Shown here one piece after another: positions 13,871 through 27,719 of a stretch of DNA of 64,000 nt. Made by a program: the position numbers and the translations under genes. The number at the start of each line of letters is the position of its first letter. The stretch's first letter is position 1. Origin of the DNA: Stratiolaelaps scimitus (taxonomy: Eukaryota; Arthropoda; Arachnida; Mesostigmata; Laelapidae); contig JABWDB010000003.1 of NCBI GenBank assembly GCA_019614645.1, positions 18,747,001 to 18,811,000 on the forward strand. The letters are read 5' to 3'. The notes beneath the pieces were generated by a model, which was not told the origin of the DNA, did not search any database, and worked only from the letters and a program-made list of their open reading frames with translations.

Positions 13871-14385
13871 TGCACCATGCGCTGTAGATAACAACAATGT
13901 GCATAGACTCATCGACTATCATCTGCGAAGCAAACTCAGTCAGTGGGAGAAGATCGAATTCAACGAGAAGTGACATTGAAGTGGGTTCAGTTGAACACAG
14001 CTGCTCAGCTCGTAAGTGGAACCCGTCATCGATCGGATACGTTGTCTATGCGTTAGTCGATGCTAATCACCGACGATCGTATCAGCTCTAATTGTCTAAT
14101 GTAATGCGCGTTGATATTAATTAACCAAGCAATTAATTGGAATATTGCTATAACCAAAGGCAATCACCACTGACTTCTGTCGGTGACTATTATAGGGTGT
14201 TCTGTGTCTCGACGACGTCACCGCGTACATGTTTCTACTATTTTTTCAGTAGCTGACACATCATAGCAAGACTTAACAATGATTCATGTGGTAGGAATCT
14301 GAAATAGGAGGTTCACGTCAGACGAGAGACGCACACATCCAATATAAACGAGTTTTCACGTACTTATCTGTACATTCATTACGCG

Positions 14386-14404
14386 ATATATATATATATA
14401 TATA
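14386..14404. repeat. (AT)n microsatellite
   Basis: Uninterrupted alternating AT, about 19 bases. Confidence 0.9.
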
Positions 14405-17169
14405 GACAGACGTCCTTCGCAAACGATCCGACTACTAACGATCACGTGGTTTATGATTAGTGAACTTTGAGTTTCGGACCGGCGAGTGTAGCAATATACG
14501 ATGATGATGATGATGAGAGAAGACTCATTACGAGCTTTGCCAATATCTCCTCAACTCATGATGAGGTCAAGGCATTCTGCTAATAAAATCGGACGAAATT
14601 CACCTCAAACATTCGGATCGTCTGGGAGCTACGCTGTATCCGTCCCGCCTATTCTGAAATGTCTTCACTGATCAGGCGTGAAGGGCGACAGAGACGGGCG
14701 GATTCTTGCAGTGTAGCCACCGTAACGGCAACCGGTACGTTGTCAGTTGTCAGCTCAGTTGCGAGGGCGTTGCCAAACAACATCAATCCTGTATATGATT
14801 GTTGCAGCTTAAATCGATCGTCGGCTCATCTATTTTCAACTATTTTCCAATTGGACCCCACGGTGGTCGTTCCGTGGCACTTCTGCGATGATTCTTTTGC
14901 TGGAAAACTATCCATGATATGAGGTTCAACTCGAGTTAACCTGTGTCTACACTGACTTTCTCAAGGGGAGCATAGACAAATCGTATCATTATCCGTTTCT
15001 CGGTCGAACGATCGAGGGCTTCTGCGACTCGAACTGCACTGTGTACCTCGCACGTCTAGTTGTGGTGTTGTGTTGCCAAACCACGCCGTGCTAAATTGGT
15101 CCACACCCACAACAGTCGAACGAAACGGGTCGATTTGGAGCTTACCTCGATTCCCTCCATATTGTTTAACACCGTATGGATAGAATTGATGATCTTAGCC
15201 ATTATGTTCCTTTTAGAGAGGAATACTGTGGTCGTCCGATGATTTGTTCAATTTATCTCTTATTTCGGATCTCTCGGTGGCCGGCCAGCGCACGTACACG
15301 TACAGCGCACGTATACATTTGAACGCCGGTAACTTACGCAGTCGTTTGCTTCGATGGCTGCTTCTGACGCTGCTGTTGCTGCTCGCTGTGCAATATTGAC
15401 AGTGTTTTGACACCGGCGCGGTGGTCGCGTTATGCTACAGTACCAGACGGATGTGCTCGTGACCATTCGGCTCCCCGTTCGTTCCAGTGGCGTCCCGTTG
15501 CGGTTACGGGCGCATCATATACGGCGTCATCGACACCAGTCAGCAGTCGCTGTGTGAGCGACATGCTGTGCGCGACACAGCGTGGCCATGTTCCCGACTT
15601 CTACCGGCTATTCACTCGATATCGGGCCCTGTTCAACAGTGACAGTTCTCTTAATCATTCTCCTTTACGCTGGGCGGTGGGGTCTCGCATCGGACAGAGA
15701 GCGTGACAACAGGTCGGCCGGGTTGAGCTGCGACCAGCTAGGCCAGGCCAGGCCAGACCAGGGCCCGTAGAGCCGAGTGAGACGCGGTCGGCAACCATCA
15801 TTGATAGCAACACTCTCACTGTTCTATTCGACTGATACCGGTCGAAACGCATGTTGTAGGGCATCATAGCGGCTTGCGGTTGTTGTAGTGGTAGTAGTGT
15901 TGGTTGTTGTAGTATAATAATAATAATAATAATAAGAAGAATAATGTAGAAGGAGTTGTCATGGCGGTACGACAACCACAACTACCATCATTTGCGCTGC
16001 TGCTGCTGCTGCCGCCGTTGTCGCGAGCATCGCTGCCACGGCGGCCACCGACATTCAGAAGAGGCCAGCATCGCCATTGGCATCGACGTTCATCGCCGGT
16101 GGCGGACTGGTTGCGGCCATCGCAGCGTGTGCTGTTACCACCGTCACCACGACCACCATCATCAGCAGCCGTAGTACGATGATGGTGATGCCAATAGCTA
16201 CCGACCGAGCAACCAAGCAACCCGTCATTGGTCACCACCGTGAGTAGCACTATTACTTGGTAGTGGCAGTAGTAATAGTAGTGTCTACGCTGCCAGCGCG
16301 AATCGACGCCCGGCTCGTCGGCTCCATCGAAAAAAAGAAACAGTTCTCTCTCTCTCAAGCCCGTTTACTCGCGCGCGGGATCTGGGTCATGACCAGTTTC
16401 GCGCAGCAGCAGCAGCAGCGCAGCGTTCGCTCACTACTCACTCACTCACTGACCGAAGTAGCGGTAGGCTGGCTGGCAGGCAGTGGAGCGGGTTGGTTTG
16501 GTTAGTCGCGCAACTCGCGCGGCAGATATGCGCACCACCGCCGGTGCCGACGGGCGGCGCAGCAGCAGCAGCGGTGGCGTCGTTTCTGCTGCTATTTGAC
16601 GAGGCTGGGCTGCGCAAGGATCGGTGACGGAGGCGACGGCGTCGACGACGCAAAGGCTGATGACGACAAAATAGAAGTCGATATCAACAACAACAACAAC
16701 AGCAACAGAGGTGGTAGCGGCGGCGGTGGCGGCGGCGGCGGCGCGCGGCTGCCAACCAGCGGCCTCTCCTCAGTCCGCTAGTCAGTGGCACCGGCGCACC
16801 GGTCGCACCGCGCGCGCGCGAGCGACCGCGCGCTCTTGCCATCCGACGTATCGGCTGTCAGAGCGTCAGATCGCCGTTGTTGCTGCTGCTGCTGCTGCTG
16901 CCACAGCGATCGTTGCATCGCGTCAGACAGCGGCGCGTGTTGTTGTTGTTGTTGCCGTTACGCTGTCTGCCGGCGTCAGAACGCTAGCCATAGCAACAAC
17001 ATCGACGATAGCCGCCACCACGACGACGACATCAGCAGCAGCAGGAACAACGACAACAACAATGGTTAAGGGCGGAGCAAACTCGATTCGCGGACGATGT
17101 TGTGTTGTCCACTACCCTGCGCGTCGGCTGGCTATCTCTTTTGCTAGCCAGGCTGCCTGATTGTGTGCA

Positions 17170-17199
17170 TTGGTTGGTTGGTTGGTTGGCTGGCTGGCT
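17170..17199. repeat. (TTGG)n(CTGG)n compound repeat
   Basis: TTGG units pass into CTGG units in the same order as at 11548-11585. There is no CG tract after it. Confidence 0.9.
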
Positions 17200-17585
17200 A
17201 GGTTATCTGGCTTCGTTGCTGCCAAGCGAAGTCGTCGACTGACTGACTGACTGCCAAGTCATTGCTGTCGCACTCACGTGAAATGGACAACTGCAGCAGC
17301 AGCAGCTCGTGTTGCTGCTGCTGTTGCTGCTGCTGGAGCGGTCAAGTCGGGATCGATCAGAGCGGCAGAGCGGGTTGCAACCCCATCGCTTCCTTTCACA
17401 TTCGTTCATTCGTTGGCTCGTTCGTCCGTCCGTCGGTTCTAGCCAGCAGAAGCAATGAATGGACATCACATCAGCGCGCGCACACACACACACACACATG
17501 AAAGAAAAAAACTACGAACCAACCAGTCAGCCAAGAGCTAAATCGGCACAAGTCAAACCAAGCGGGTTTCCACTGGCGCTTTAAC

Positions 17586-17616
<31 letters not shown>

Positions 17617-17637
17617 TGATTCAGCACAGGCAACAGG

Positions 17638-17727
17638 ATGGCGATGGCGGCGGCGGCAGGGGGGGACCACGGGTACCCCAAGCTACACGTGGAACAGCTT
17701 CAGCCAGCAGCAGTATCGCCAGCACAA
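17638..17727 (+). CDS. candidate first coding exon (unrecognised protein)
   Basis: An ATG in a strong context (A at -3, G at +4) lies 21 bases after an in-frame TGA. It opens a frame beginning MAMAAAAGGDHGYPKLHVEQ, followed by about ten more residues rich in proline, alanine and glutamine. The first 30 residues look like an N-terminus of a regulatory protein rather than a repeat translation. After that the frame loses coding character, as if a splice donor had been passed. Possible donors such as GTCACT or GTACAA are weak, so the exon end is a guess. No family is recognised and no partner exon was found. The triplet-rich DNA upstream would be its leader. A chance open frame remains quite possible. 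Confidence 0.25.
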
Positions 17728-18195
17728 GTCACTGTATCGTACTGGTACAAGCACCGCTGCTGTCCCACTGCAACATCACCACGAACGCGTAGTGCGCAAC
17801 ACAAAACAGAACCTGCCACTGTTGCTTTAAAGGCTATTGGGCCAATGAGATGAACAGGAGACGAACACGGAGACTGATTCACCGACCTACCGGCAACGTC
17901 AGTCAGCCAGACCTGAGTTTTCCTAAGCGACGACGCATCGGTGAACGCGGATTTGTCCTGAACGAGCTGAGTTCTGGACCATCCTGGTGTTGGCAAGCTG
18001 GAGGCCAAGCGATATGTATTGCACCGTTATAATTATGTACCTGTATATATTACAAAGTATAGCGTTCATTCATTTGTGCCAGACTGATATTCTCGATTAA
18101 CACAACGCTATCATTATAGTAGTGGACATACCGCCACTTACACATACGCAGAACAGTTGCATAGACTACGCATACGTAACAAGTGCTGAAAATAC

Positions 18196-18198
<3 letters not shown>

Positions 18199-18234
<36 letters not shown>
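18199..18234. repeat. (AT)18 microsatellite
   Basis: Uninterrupted alternating AT. Confidence 0.95.
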
Positions 18235-18236
<2 letters not shown>

Positions 18237-21200
18237 ATAGCCACCGTTATGAGAGCGATCGCAGCAGCAGCAGCAGCGGCAGACCAACAGCCCTACGGGG
18301 TAGTACATGGGCAGAACGATTCTCGAACACGAACAGCGGTCAGTTATGAACCAGTCCAATCTCTCGTGGTGTACCCATTTGTGCTCTGTACCCAGATTGG
18401 CCATAACAGAGGGCTAACCGCATTAAAAAGAAGAAGATGGGATGCTGGACATCGCAAACGGTCCGGTGTGTTGTCTCTGTGTGAGCTGAGGATGGCGCAA
18501 CGCGTCCCGCGCGACCTGCTTCTGGTGATAAATACATTCGAATCGACAACAATTGCTGTACTTTTACACATGGTATCGCACGGGGTGGTCGAGAAGGTTA
18601 GCCGGCTACTCGATATTGGCGGAGCCGGCGATGCCGAGATGAAGAGAGCATCCTGTTCATAGTATAGTATATACCGAGGAAGTTTACAGCTGGGTTGAAC
18701 ACGGCCGTTGAGAGTGCCTCGGATGTAGTGGTCGGTCAATGGTTAGCGAATCGTCGCACACAACTTCGATTCAGCATTCAATACTTTTCTAATCTAGACG
18801 AAAAGCAATTTTCAATTTTCATCTATGATCCTGAAAGAACAACGCCCACGTTCACCTTCACAACTGCTCAGTGCCAGGGCTAATTGCGGCACACGCCGCC
18901 TTTGTTTTCTGCACGCGCTGTTTAATGAATCTGCTAACGAGAACATGCGTGTGATTATCAAATGTCGCGTTGCGTTCGTTGCGCCGAACCTCGTCGGTAT
19001 CACGGCAACTCCAGCTCCGTTGAGTGGACGAAATGATCCCGCGCACATACACACACGCACACAAATCAATCAGTTGTGTCTACGAGATGCCGAAGCTGGC
19101 TGTTTGTTGCCTTGTGACGAGGTCAGCAGTGGCGCTCGATCGCGCGGCTGCCCCATTTAGTGTTTGGAAATGAGCAGAAATGAGTATTCCATGTCAAGCG
19201 AGGAAAGCGCCCTGAGCGCAACACACCGCTCCCTAGTATGCTTGTAGAGATCGATATACGTTCATCTGGCTTGATTTCGTGCTTACGTTAAGGCGTGACT
19301 GGTGACGGGAGTAGCTTTATAATAGGAAAAGTTAACGAATGATTGGCGGCAGATGAACACTTGAACCGCCCTGTTGTATATGAGTGCCGCCAGCCAACAC
19401 GGGCAGAGGGTCAACGTTTTGTCTACACACAATAACATTACCTATTGCCGGCCGATTAAACAGCCGTTTTGAAGTATGACAAAAAGGCAATCGGTAGCGT
19501 TAAACAGCGCGGGACCCCATACAACGATACGAACTGAACCGAACTAGCTGAGTAATCAACAATCTCTGACGAGAATAGCGCGGTTGGAACAGCTCGAGCA
19601 AGCGTCAGCAGCACTCTCCAGCCATGGACGACCCTACACGCTCTACCCTGCATCGCATGGATCCGTTTCTCCCCGAATGGGGTACCGATCCAGACCAACA
19701 TTTCGTCCGGAAATCTCGAATAATCTCAAATATTTATCGTCACGAAAAAGAAGAAAAAAAACACACACACCAGCCATCACCACGAGCGTGCTGGTGGCCA
19801 AGCGTTTGCGTTATGTGATCCGCTATGCGACAGTGTTTGCCTTGTTGAGTAGTCGCTGTGTTGTTGCTGTTGCTGGTCTCGGTGGACGACGATGACGACA
19901 GACACAACCTGACCCGTTAATTGTTTGTGTTCGACAGCAGCAGCGATGGCGGTGGATGGGACCGATTTGGCTGCGGATCGACCTCATCAGGGGTTTTCTA
20001 TCTTTCGTATACTCTCTACCCCGCCCGCCCGCCTCACCTAACTTGCCACTTGCTCCCTGGCCCATTTTTCATCTTTTTCTTTATTTTCCCCTTTTCTTCT
20101 TCATCATCATGATTATTACTATTATTATTATTATTATTAATATGCCGGTGCCGGAGACAATTCCAGGACACCGAACGGCTGGATGAATGAGCGGATGGCT
20201 GGACGAATTTCGCTGTTTGGATGATCTGCTTTCGGCTTTCCTACTCTCGTTACACGATGCCCCAACCAGCCGGTCATGTTCGCTGTTATTGGTACTGCCA
20301 CGTCCGCTGATGCCGTTGGTTCTGTTGTTGTTGTTGCTGTTGCTGCTGCTGGATGACGTTGAGGGATTTACAAGCGGCGGTGGCTGCGGCGGCGGCGGCA
20401 GCAGTTGTAGCATTGCCATTGAGTCTGCGTATACATATAAATCTAGTGGCAGTGTGCGAATCACGCGTCATATCTGACTGATGTTGTCGCCAGGCGCCTC
20501 TCTTCGATTCCTTTCGTCTCACTTTCAACCACCACCAGCTTCTCCCGCGACCGCTCTCGCCGGAGAGCGTTACTCGACGCTAACACTCATCGATGGTGAA
20601 CAACAAGACAATTGTTTCTCGCTCCATGAGCCTGCGCAGGCACATAGCTATAATCGTCGTGCGGTAGTGGTATTGTGACGTTACGCGGAGACGGGCTCGT
20701 TGTTTTTTTTTCTGTTGCGAGATGAATTACGTCCACATAGTAGAGGGTGATGAGAGAAAAAAATCGGGGGGTGGTGTCCGAACGAGCGATCAATGATGAT
20801 AGTAGTGACACTGGCGATTATAGTGCCGTTGGCCGCCCGTTCGGTGTTTCGTAGAACTGGCAGGAAAGGCGAACATGGCCCATAGAGACAAGGAGGTACA
20901 GAGAGGAAGCAAGCGAGAGAGAGAGAGAGATATGTCCTGTTTTGGGTCGGAGATGATGACAGGTGATGAGCTTCCCTGGCTACATGTGGGTAAACCTGGT
21001 GATGTAGATACAGCAGGAAGGTCGGCGATTGAAATGGTTGAAATGAGCTGCGGCTGTAATCTTATCGAGCATGGAGAACGTACGTACAGTATAGTATAAT
21101 ACCTGTGGAGCAGTTGAGATTTAAATGGAAAACCGGTATTCTCTTTATGGATACGATATGAGTGACAGCCGCGGGTCGAGCACAAGGTCGATACACAACT

Positions 21201-21244
21201 GATCAAGTGCGGAACGAACCGTGCCACGAACAAATCCACATAGC

Positions 21245-21264
21245 GTATATATATATATATATAT
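21245..21264. repeat. (TA)10 microsatellite
   Basis: Uninterrupted alternating TA followed by a short CA run. Confidence 0.9.
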
Positions 21265-22210
21265 GCACACACAGCAAACATCTAATATGAGGCGCTCATT
21301 GAGCCTAATCTATTGGACTTTCCCCTTGAATCTTGGCCTACCTTTCCTGCCAGATATATGAATAGCTGCCAGCTTCCGTGAATCGTCGTGACCTGTATCC
21401 TGTGCTCCAAACGGATTATACGACCATGAAGTAGTCGTATCTTAAAGTGACCTTATTGTCGTCTTCCAATAACCATCTATTATCAATGATGTGTTACAGT
21501 GATGACATCGACAAATATCATGCCACCCATCTCAATGGAGCAAGCACATCGCTGCTGTCATGATAAACTAGAAAGTGACATTTCGCCAACAATCACTCAG
21601 CAGTATTATGTCGTTTTTCTTTCTATATCAATGTATGACACTATCGCCCGGTACCAAATCACCTTATGTATGCAATCTCAACATGGTAACCTCAATAGAA
21701 ACCTTGCTAACTACCGTCTGTCCCCCGGTGCAGTACCGTGATCCCCCATGCGGATGTATCTGACTAAGTTGTAAACTACTCCACCAATTAAACATTCACT
21801 GATTTACGCTACGTTTCGGCTGGCTCGCCATATTCGTCCCGCGAGAGTGTTACTGTCCATCTCGCCGTTCGTCGCTATGAGGAGCCTCTGGCTACTCATT
21901 CGACAAATAAAATTCAAATTGAGTGAAACGACCCATGTGCCAAGTTGTGACCGGTCTGCTTTGGTTAGCGACTCTTGCTGCTATGATAGCACCATCAGCG
22001 TGTCGTCTCGCCCGATCTCCGCCAGTAGTCGAGTTGCAGCGATGCTTGAAAATAAGTTGCGCCGTACGGACAAGCAAGCCGGCCCCATATCGCCCGCACT
22101 TGGCGCCGCGGATAGAGCCGATGATGAATGCGTTGTTGGCAAATGAAGGCGGCGATTCAGCGAGGAGGGGGCGGTTTTTCCTATGTTACAGCATCCAACG
22201 GAGTCATCAT

Positions 22211-22254
<44 letters not shown>
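22211..22254. repeat. (TA)n microsatellite
   Basis: A long TA tract with a single ACA interruption near its 5' end. Confidence 0.95.
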
Positions 22255-22256
<2 letters not shown>

Positions 22257-23113
22257 AACATGTGTTTTGTCCGTTGAGTTTCGTTATGGGACAGAAACTC
22301 GTTACCAAGTTACCAAGCTGTGTACCTTCGCTCCGTCCAGTAGATTCCTACCTGGCCGTTGAAGGCTGGATTGAAGCCCGGCAGCGCCATGCGAATGGAA
22401 ACAACGTCACAAAGTCGTTGGCGGAAGAAATCCGTAAGAGAAGATTGACTGACATTGAAAATCATTCCGCTGCTGTTTGACCTAGTGTTACGTCTATGCG
22501 GATACGACAGAGCAATGAAAATCGTGTGGGTTCCATTGGAAAGTAATTGCCACCCCGCTAAGACGAATGTCCATCGGCATTGTTTCCATACAAGCGCACG
22601 TTATAATATTAGTCGAGATGGTTTTCTATTTAACTGCACTACATTCAATTAAAGCGTCCATAACGGCAATAGACAAAGTCAATTTCGACTCGCTTTTTTA
22701 GCGGCGTAGTTTGACGAAAACAAGCCCCCCGCTGGAGGAACTCCCACGAGAACGGTTACGTCAATGGCAATCCCCCGTTGAAACGATCGCTTCCAATCAT
22801 TTTGGGATCACCATCGAAACCAAGATCATCGAGTCAAGGCCGATCAGATCTGTCGACTCCCCACCAGTGAAATGGAAATCTCGTCTATCGAAGCATCAGT
22901 TTCATTTTAATTTTTATCCAGTTCGTTGATTAAACCAGCTTAGCTAATCCCCCGGTCCAGGCTTACAACAGACAGCAGTTGCATACCTAGATTATCATTG
23001 CTTACACTATTTCAACTACCTTGACCATCACGGCAACTAACTACGCCTTGGTTAAATCATCATTTCAATGTACTCGGCGATCCATGATTCATTAATGCGT
23101 TATTGATGTATTA

Positions 23114-23142
23114 TTAGTAATTAATGATTCATTAATTACTAA
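23114..23142. promoter_or_regulatory. perfect inverted repeat with TAATTA cores
   Basis: Two 13-base arms (TTAGTAATTAATG and its exact reverse complement) flank the three bases ATT. Each arm contains TAATTA, the core bound by Antennapedia-class homeodomains. A third ATTCATTAATG lies about 25 bases upstream. Regulatory function is inferred from motif content only. The repeat could be chance in AT-rich DNA. Confidence 0.3.
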
Positions 23143-24600
23143 CGCTCGGCGAAATGTTAGCACAAAGCAAACGCTGACGATAGATTCAAGAGGGTTCACG
23201 TGAGAGACTCGGCTCCGTTGCCTGTTATACAATCATGCTTATGACGTGCCTATGAAGGTGTATCCATTCAATCCCCATTGGTTCCCATCGCACCATCCGT
23301 CTCATGGAGGATATCTTCCTCACCTGTTGCAGCAGGAGACCCATTCACTGACACGCACACACGCGCGACACATACGGACAGATAGGTAAATAGCTAGATA
23401 GATACAAACATACACCGTTGTGCGCACATGGCCACGCCGCCAAGCCAGTGATGCCTTGTTATCCTCTGCCGTCGAGGCTAGAAGTGCTGTTATCGCGCGG
23501 TAGGTCGCTCCACAGGTCGGCTAACTCGCACGCCCGAAAGCCAACCAGATGGTCGTCACACGGCACCCAACAATGAGCTGCCACGTCTCGCGCACCCATT
23601 AAATGTCTCAACAACAACAACAACAGCAGAGATGAGTACTGCTCAATGGTGATGGTGGTGTGGTTATTGTTGTTGCTGATACTGTGGCTATATGGTGCGT
23701 GGCGTTTGGATTCTATTTGTTCATTTCTATCACGAATAACAGCAGCAGCAGCGGCTACTACTGCCATAACGGTTGTCGCAACGATGAGAAGTGCGGTGAC
23801 ACTGTTGGCACCTAGCTACAGCGTCGATGCGTTGGTAGTGACTCTCATTTCTCTTAAACGAGTCTCTGTGTGGCAACGAGTAGGCCGGCGAGTGTAGCGC
23901 AGAGTGTCGCTATCGCCGTCGAGTAATTGCCGACAGAGCCATGATATATAATATATTACCGCGCACAGCGGCGGAGACAGCACGGAAACAGCACGGAAAC
24001 AGCTCAAACAGCGAGAGCGAGAGAGAGAGAGAGATCGAGATAGATCGAGATAGATCGTGTTATGTATGTGTGTTATGGTACATCGCAATAGCGTTCCGTT
24101 GAGCGTTACACGCTACTGCTAATGCTACTAAAATACACCAACTATCCTAGCGTCACCGCGCGTATCAGCGTATAGGTGTCTCCATCTGAGTGTATCCGTT
24201 TCCGTCTGTCCCTCTGTCTATGTAATGAACTCGATGGATAGAGCTCGTTCACTCATTCGGTGGCGGTCACACTGTCAATGAAGTAAAAGACAGAGTTAGA
24301 CAGACGATCCCTGTCTCTCTCTCTCTCTGTCTGACTTTTGCCCTGTTGCCCTTCTTTCTCTCTGATCCGTCCTCTCGATTCGCCCCCGTCCAGGGCCATC
24401 GGCCGCCGCCGCCACCCGCCGCGAGCATCCAACGGGGCATCGTGGCTATATGCGACGTTATTATCGATATCGTCTTCGCACGTTGCACCTGCTCCTTCTG
24501 GAGCCGTTGCCGACATTTTTGTCGTCATCGTCGTTGTCTTCTTCCTCCTCCTCCTCCTCATCGTTATCATGCTTGACATTCCGTTCCATCGATCTGAATC

Positions 24601-24623
24601 GCAGCAGCAGCAGCAGCAGCAGC
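24601..24623. repeat. CAG trinucleotide repeat
   Basis: Seven CAG units followed by CAA units. Confidence 0.9.
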
Positions 24624-27600
24624 AACAACCGCAGAAACAATTTTGGTTCGTTCAATTTTCTCCTGGCCACACCATTATCGCTGCTGGCGGCGGCGGCGGC
24701 GGCTGGGCCGCTGTCGTCAGCCGAGTGTGACCGACAACGACAGAAGTGACTGTGGACCAATCGACCACCAGCTCCGCATTACAACACAGTCAGTCGCCGC
24801 TGGTGCTATCTCACAGATCGCATACACATGCATCTGTGTGCCGCTGTTGCTGCGGCCACCGCTGTCAGATCAGGGTGAAGAAATGTGCTAGTTCCGGGCC
24901 TGGGTTTGGGGATCGACACCCGGCCACCCGATTCCCAGTAAGCCTGCTTGCTGTTCATAGCCTGTTATCCTGGGAGGTCGGGGCGGCAGCGAAGACAACA
25001 GCGAGACGGAACAACAGCAGCGACAACTTGTTGGTGACAAGTTGGAGACAAAGGCGCACAGCGGCATAGACAACACCCGCATTCAATTAGGCCGCATATG
25101 GGCCGGGGCGCGATACGGTGCGCGATCGCTATTGATTCGATGTGCGGCCGTCGACACAGGGTCATCTGGCTCGGCAATTTGGACCGCTGGGATGGCGACT
25201 GCACAGTGGCTGAACACAATCTGAATGGCGGATATCTGGAATGATACATATCTGCTGTAGAATCGATGAGGGTCTCGCCTTTCAACGATGATAGCTACGC
25301 TGGAATCTTAATTTAGCTTAGCGCTTTCCTAATTGACGGCTTGGGTTGGTCCCGGCACAGCGAGATGCGATCTTATCTCGTTTTCACAAGAAGAACTCCG
25401 TATTGTTCGTGTACATGCAAATCGGGGTTTAGAGCGAAATAAAGGGGTTCATTTCGACGAATCTACTCAATATAACTTTGACCTAATTCAGCTGCCACGC
25501 AACAAAACCGGCATAATCATAACACGACTCGTGCACACCAGCCCCCCCTATGTAGGATTCCAAATAAGCAAAGTAAGGATAAGGGAAAGGGACTTTGAGC
25601 ATCACCCCACCTTTCTTCTGTCGAGCGTTTCAATAACGGTGTTTTTTTTCTTTGTTGCCTACCTCCCTTTTTGCTTGGGCTTGACCGTATTAATGATCGT
25701 CAACGATGAATCCAACGGCTCGTATATTGATACCATTCACCATCCAACGTAGTCGCTCTAAGGTGAACACTGCGCCAACCGGCGGGAGTGGTGTTTCGTC
25801 ACGTCGAAATTTCGCAGTTCGATTGAACCCATTATTGATTGCGTGGATGACGCATACGCCATCTTGCAAAACTGTGATGATGCCGGCTGGCTCGTTGCTG
25901 TGCACTCTGCAGTGAGCGTGGATAAATCGATTCGCTTGTGAGGTCCCTGCAGCGCGTTTCGGATGTTAAGCAAAGAAACGAACTGGCTAACACACTCATG
26001 CTTGTGGTAAGCGGGTCTCGGCATGGGAAAACTGTCCGGAATCATCTGGTGTTAGTCTCGGTGTGAGGTCGACTGTAGGAAGCTCGATATCGAATAGGCA
26101 GCAGTAATGCGAATCAAATTTCTGGGCGTACGATTGTGTACTCCTTCGTAGATTTCATCAGATCCGTATAAATTGTCGGGCCGAGGCTGTGTAGAGCCGT
26201 GTAACCATTATATCTTGCGCATGATGAAACAATGACACCGTCAACTGCCTCCTGGTTTACGTGTACGCACGAAGGAGACAAGATAAATGAGTTAATTTTA
26301 GGCGACCTGACCCATAAACAGAATGAGCAATAAGACGCCCGCCCAGACCTTAACGGGTCTAGCTCTTGGGTAAACACCCAACTTGCTATATGAGCAGGGG
26401 CATAAAATGTTGCAAAAATGATCGTTGTCATCGCTGCTGCTGCTGTTGCTGCTTCGGCCTTTCGGTTGCAGCGTCAGAAATAGCGGCAGACTTCGAGAAT
26501 GAACGAATCATTCCGAGTGGCTCTCCCAGATGTGTTACACTGTGTCCATTAGCAGCTCGTCGTGATGGGATTTCTGTACAAGTTAAAGAACAAGAAAAAA
26601 AACTGTCGAGTCAGCGTAGGAAGGCGCAAATCATAGGAAAGAGCAACCCTTTCTCTCTGTTTGTCTTAGTCTCTCTGTTTCCGCCCCCTCTGACTCGATG
26701 CTGGTGAGCAGCGTAAGCGTGTGACGCCTCGCGCTGAGGTCTTCCCGTGAGTTTCCTTGGTTACAGACGGTACCACAGACGGTCGAGGTGTGATGCCTGT
26801 CTATCTGCCTGTTACCGCGCGGGTGAACCGTCGCCACCGCCATCACCGTTGGCGTAGTTACGATGCTGGTGATGACACTCGGCGTTGACAGCGCGCGCGA
26901 GCACAGCACAGAAATATAGGGGACAAGCGGTGGTAGCCCGTTGCCGTTAGCCATACACGTCGTCGTCCGTCACCCAAGGTCGGCTCTAGGTGCGACCTTG
27001 TTGGTTCCTGGCCGCTATCGGGCCTCCGTCTCGGTGTCCATCTCCGTTGCAATTGCCGCCTCGGCGAGACGCGAACCGAATCGTCTGTTGACAAACTGGA
27101 CGAAATGGCGCAAAGCGAGCAAAACAATGGAAAGTATCGCAAGGCGTATTTTCTATCCAGCGGACAGACGGATGACGATTCCATCCTGGGGGCGCGCGTG
27201 CACTTCGTATGAAATTGATGACTTCCCAACAATGGATCATGGGAATAAGGACCTGCATGCATGTCTATCTGTCTACGTGGATGAATAAATGATTGAATTA
27301 ATTAGTGCATGCATCAAAGTGGCAAAGCTGTCATCACTGAGTGGGAGTCTGAGAGGAAGGCTGCACCAGTCCATCAAATTTTCGTCGCCTTCGATCGGGT
27401 GTATCCCTGCGCCCTCCTCAAACAGAGAGGCAAAAGTCAGGCCACCTGGGACGAAATCAAATAGGTGTCAGCAACGGCAGAGGTATTGGCCTACGTTACA
27501 CATGTATACTATGCAATAACAGCAATAGAAATAATAATGCCCAGTAGGACAGGGGCAGCTTACGGGGGCTATCGACGTGATGGGTCAGCTGGTTTTTTCT

Positions 27601-27719
27601 CCAGTCGTTCTCCCGGATGCTCTGCCAGCACTAGCAGCACCAGCAGCTGCCATAACAGCAACTCTGCGACTCGCCCCCCACTTCGCTGCGTATATATTAT
27701 TATTTCTTTTTTTTTTTAG

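Larger units (their letters stand above)
11605..17637. other. non-coding stretch, GC- and triplet-rich at its end
   Basis: Simple repeats dominate: (TA)n tracts at about 11788-11806, 12332-12365, 13851-13870 and 14386-14404, an ATT tract at 13185-13214, a TAA run near 15911-15935, and dense CAG/CTG/GCC triplets at 15.98-17.6 kb. The many open frames at 15.9-17.2 kb are histidine-, alanine- or glutamine-rich readings of the triplets on both strands and carry no domain. The triplet-rich 16.4-17.6 kb block could be the 5' untranslated region of the candidate exon at 17638, but that is inference. Confidence 0.5.
17728..27719. other. non-coding stretch
   Basis: No gene can be supported. (TA)n tracts lie at 18199-18234, 21245-21264 and 22211-22254, ATT units near 20118-20142, a CAG tract at 24601-24623, and short tandem units with GA runs at about 23978-24056. 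A 29-bp inverted repeat sits at 23114-23142. The overlapping open frames at 24.25-25.3 kb on both strands are readings of CAG, CTC and GGC triplets. Confidence 0.55.
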
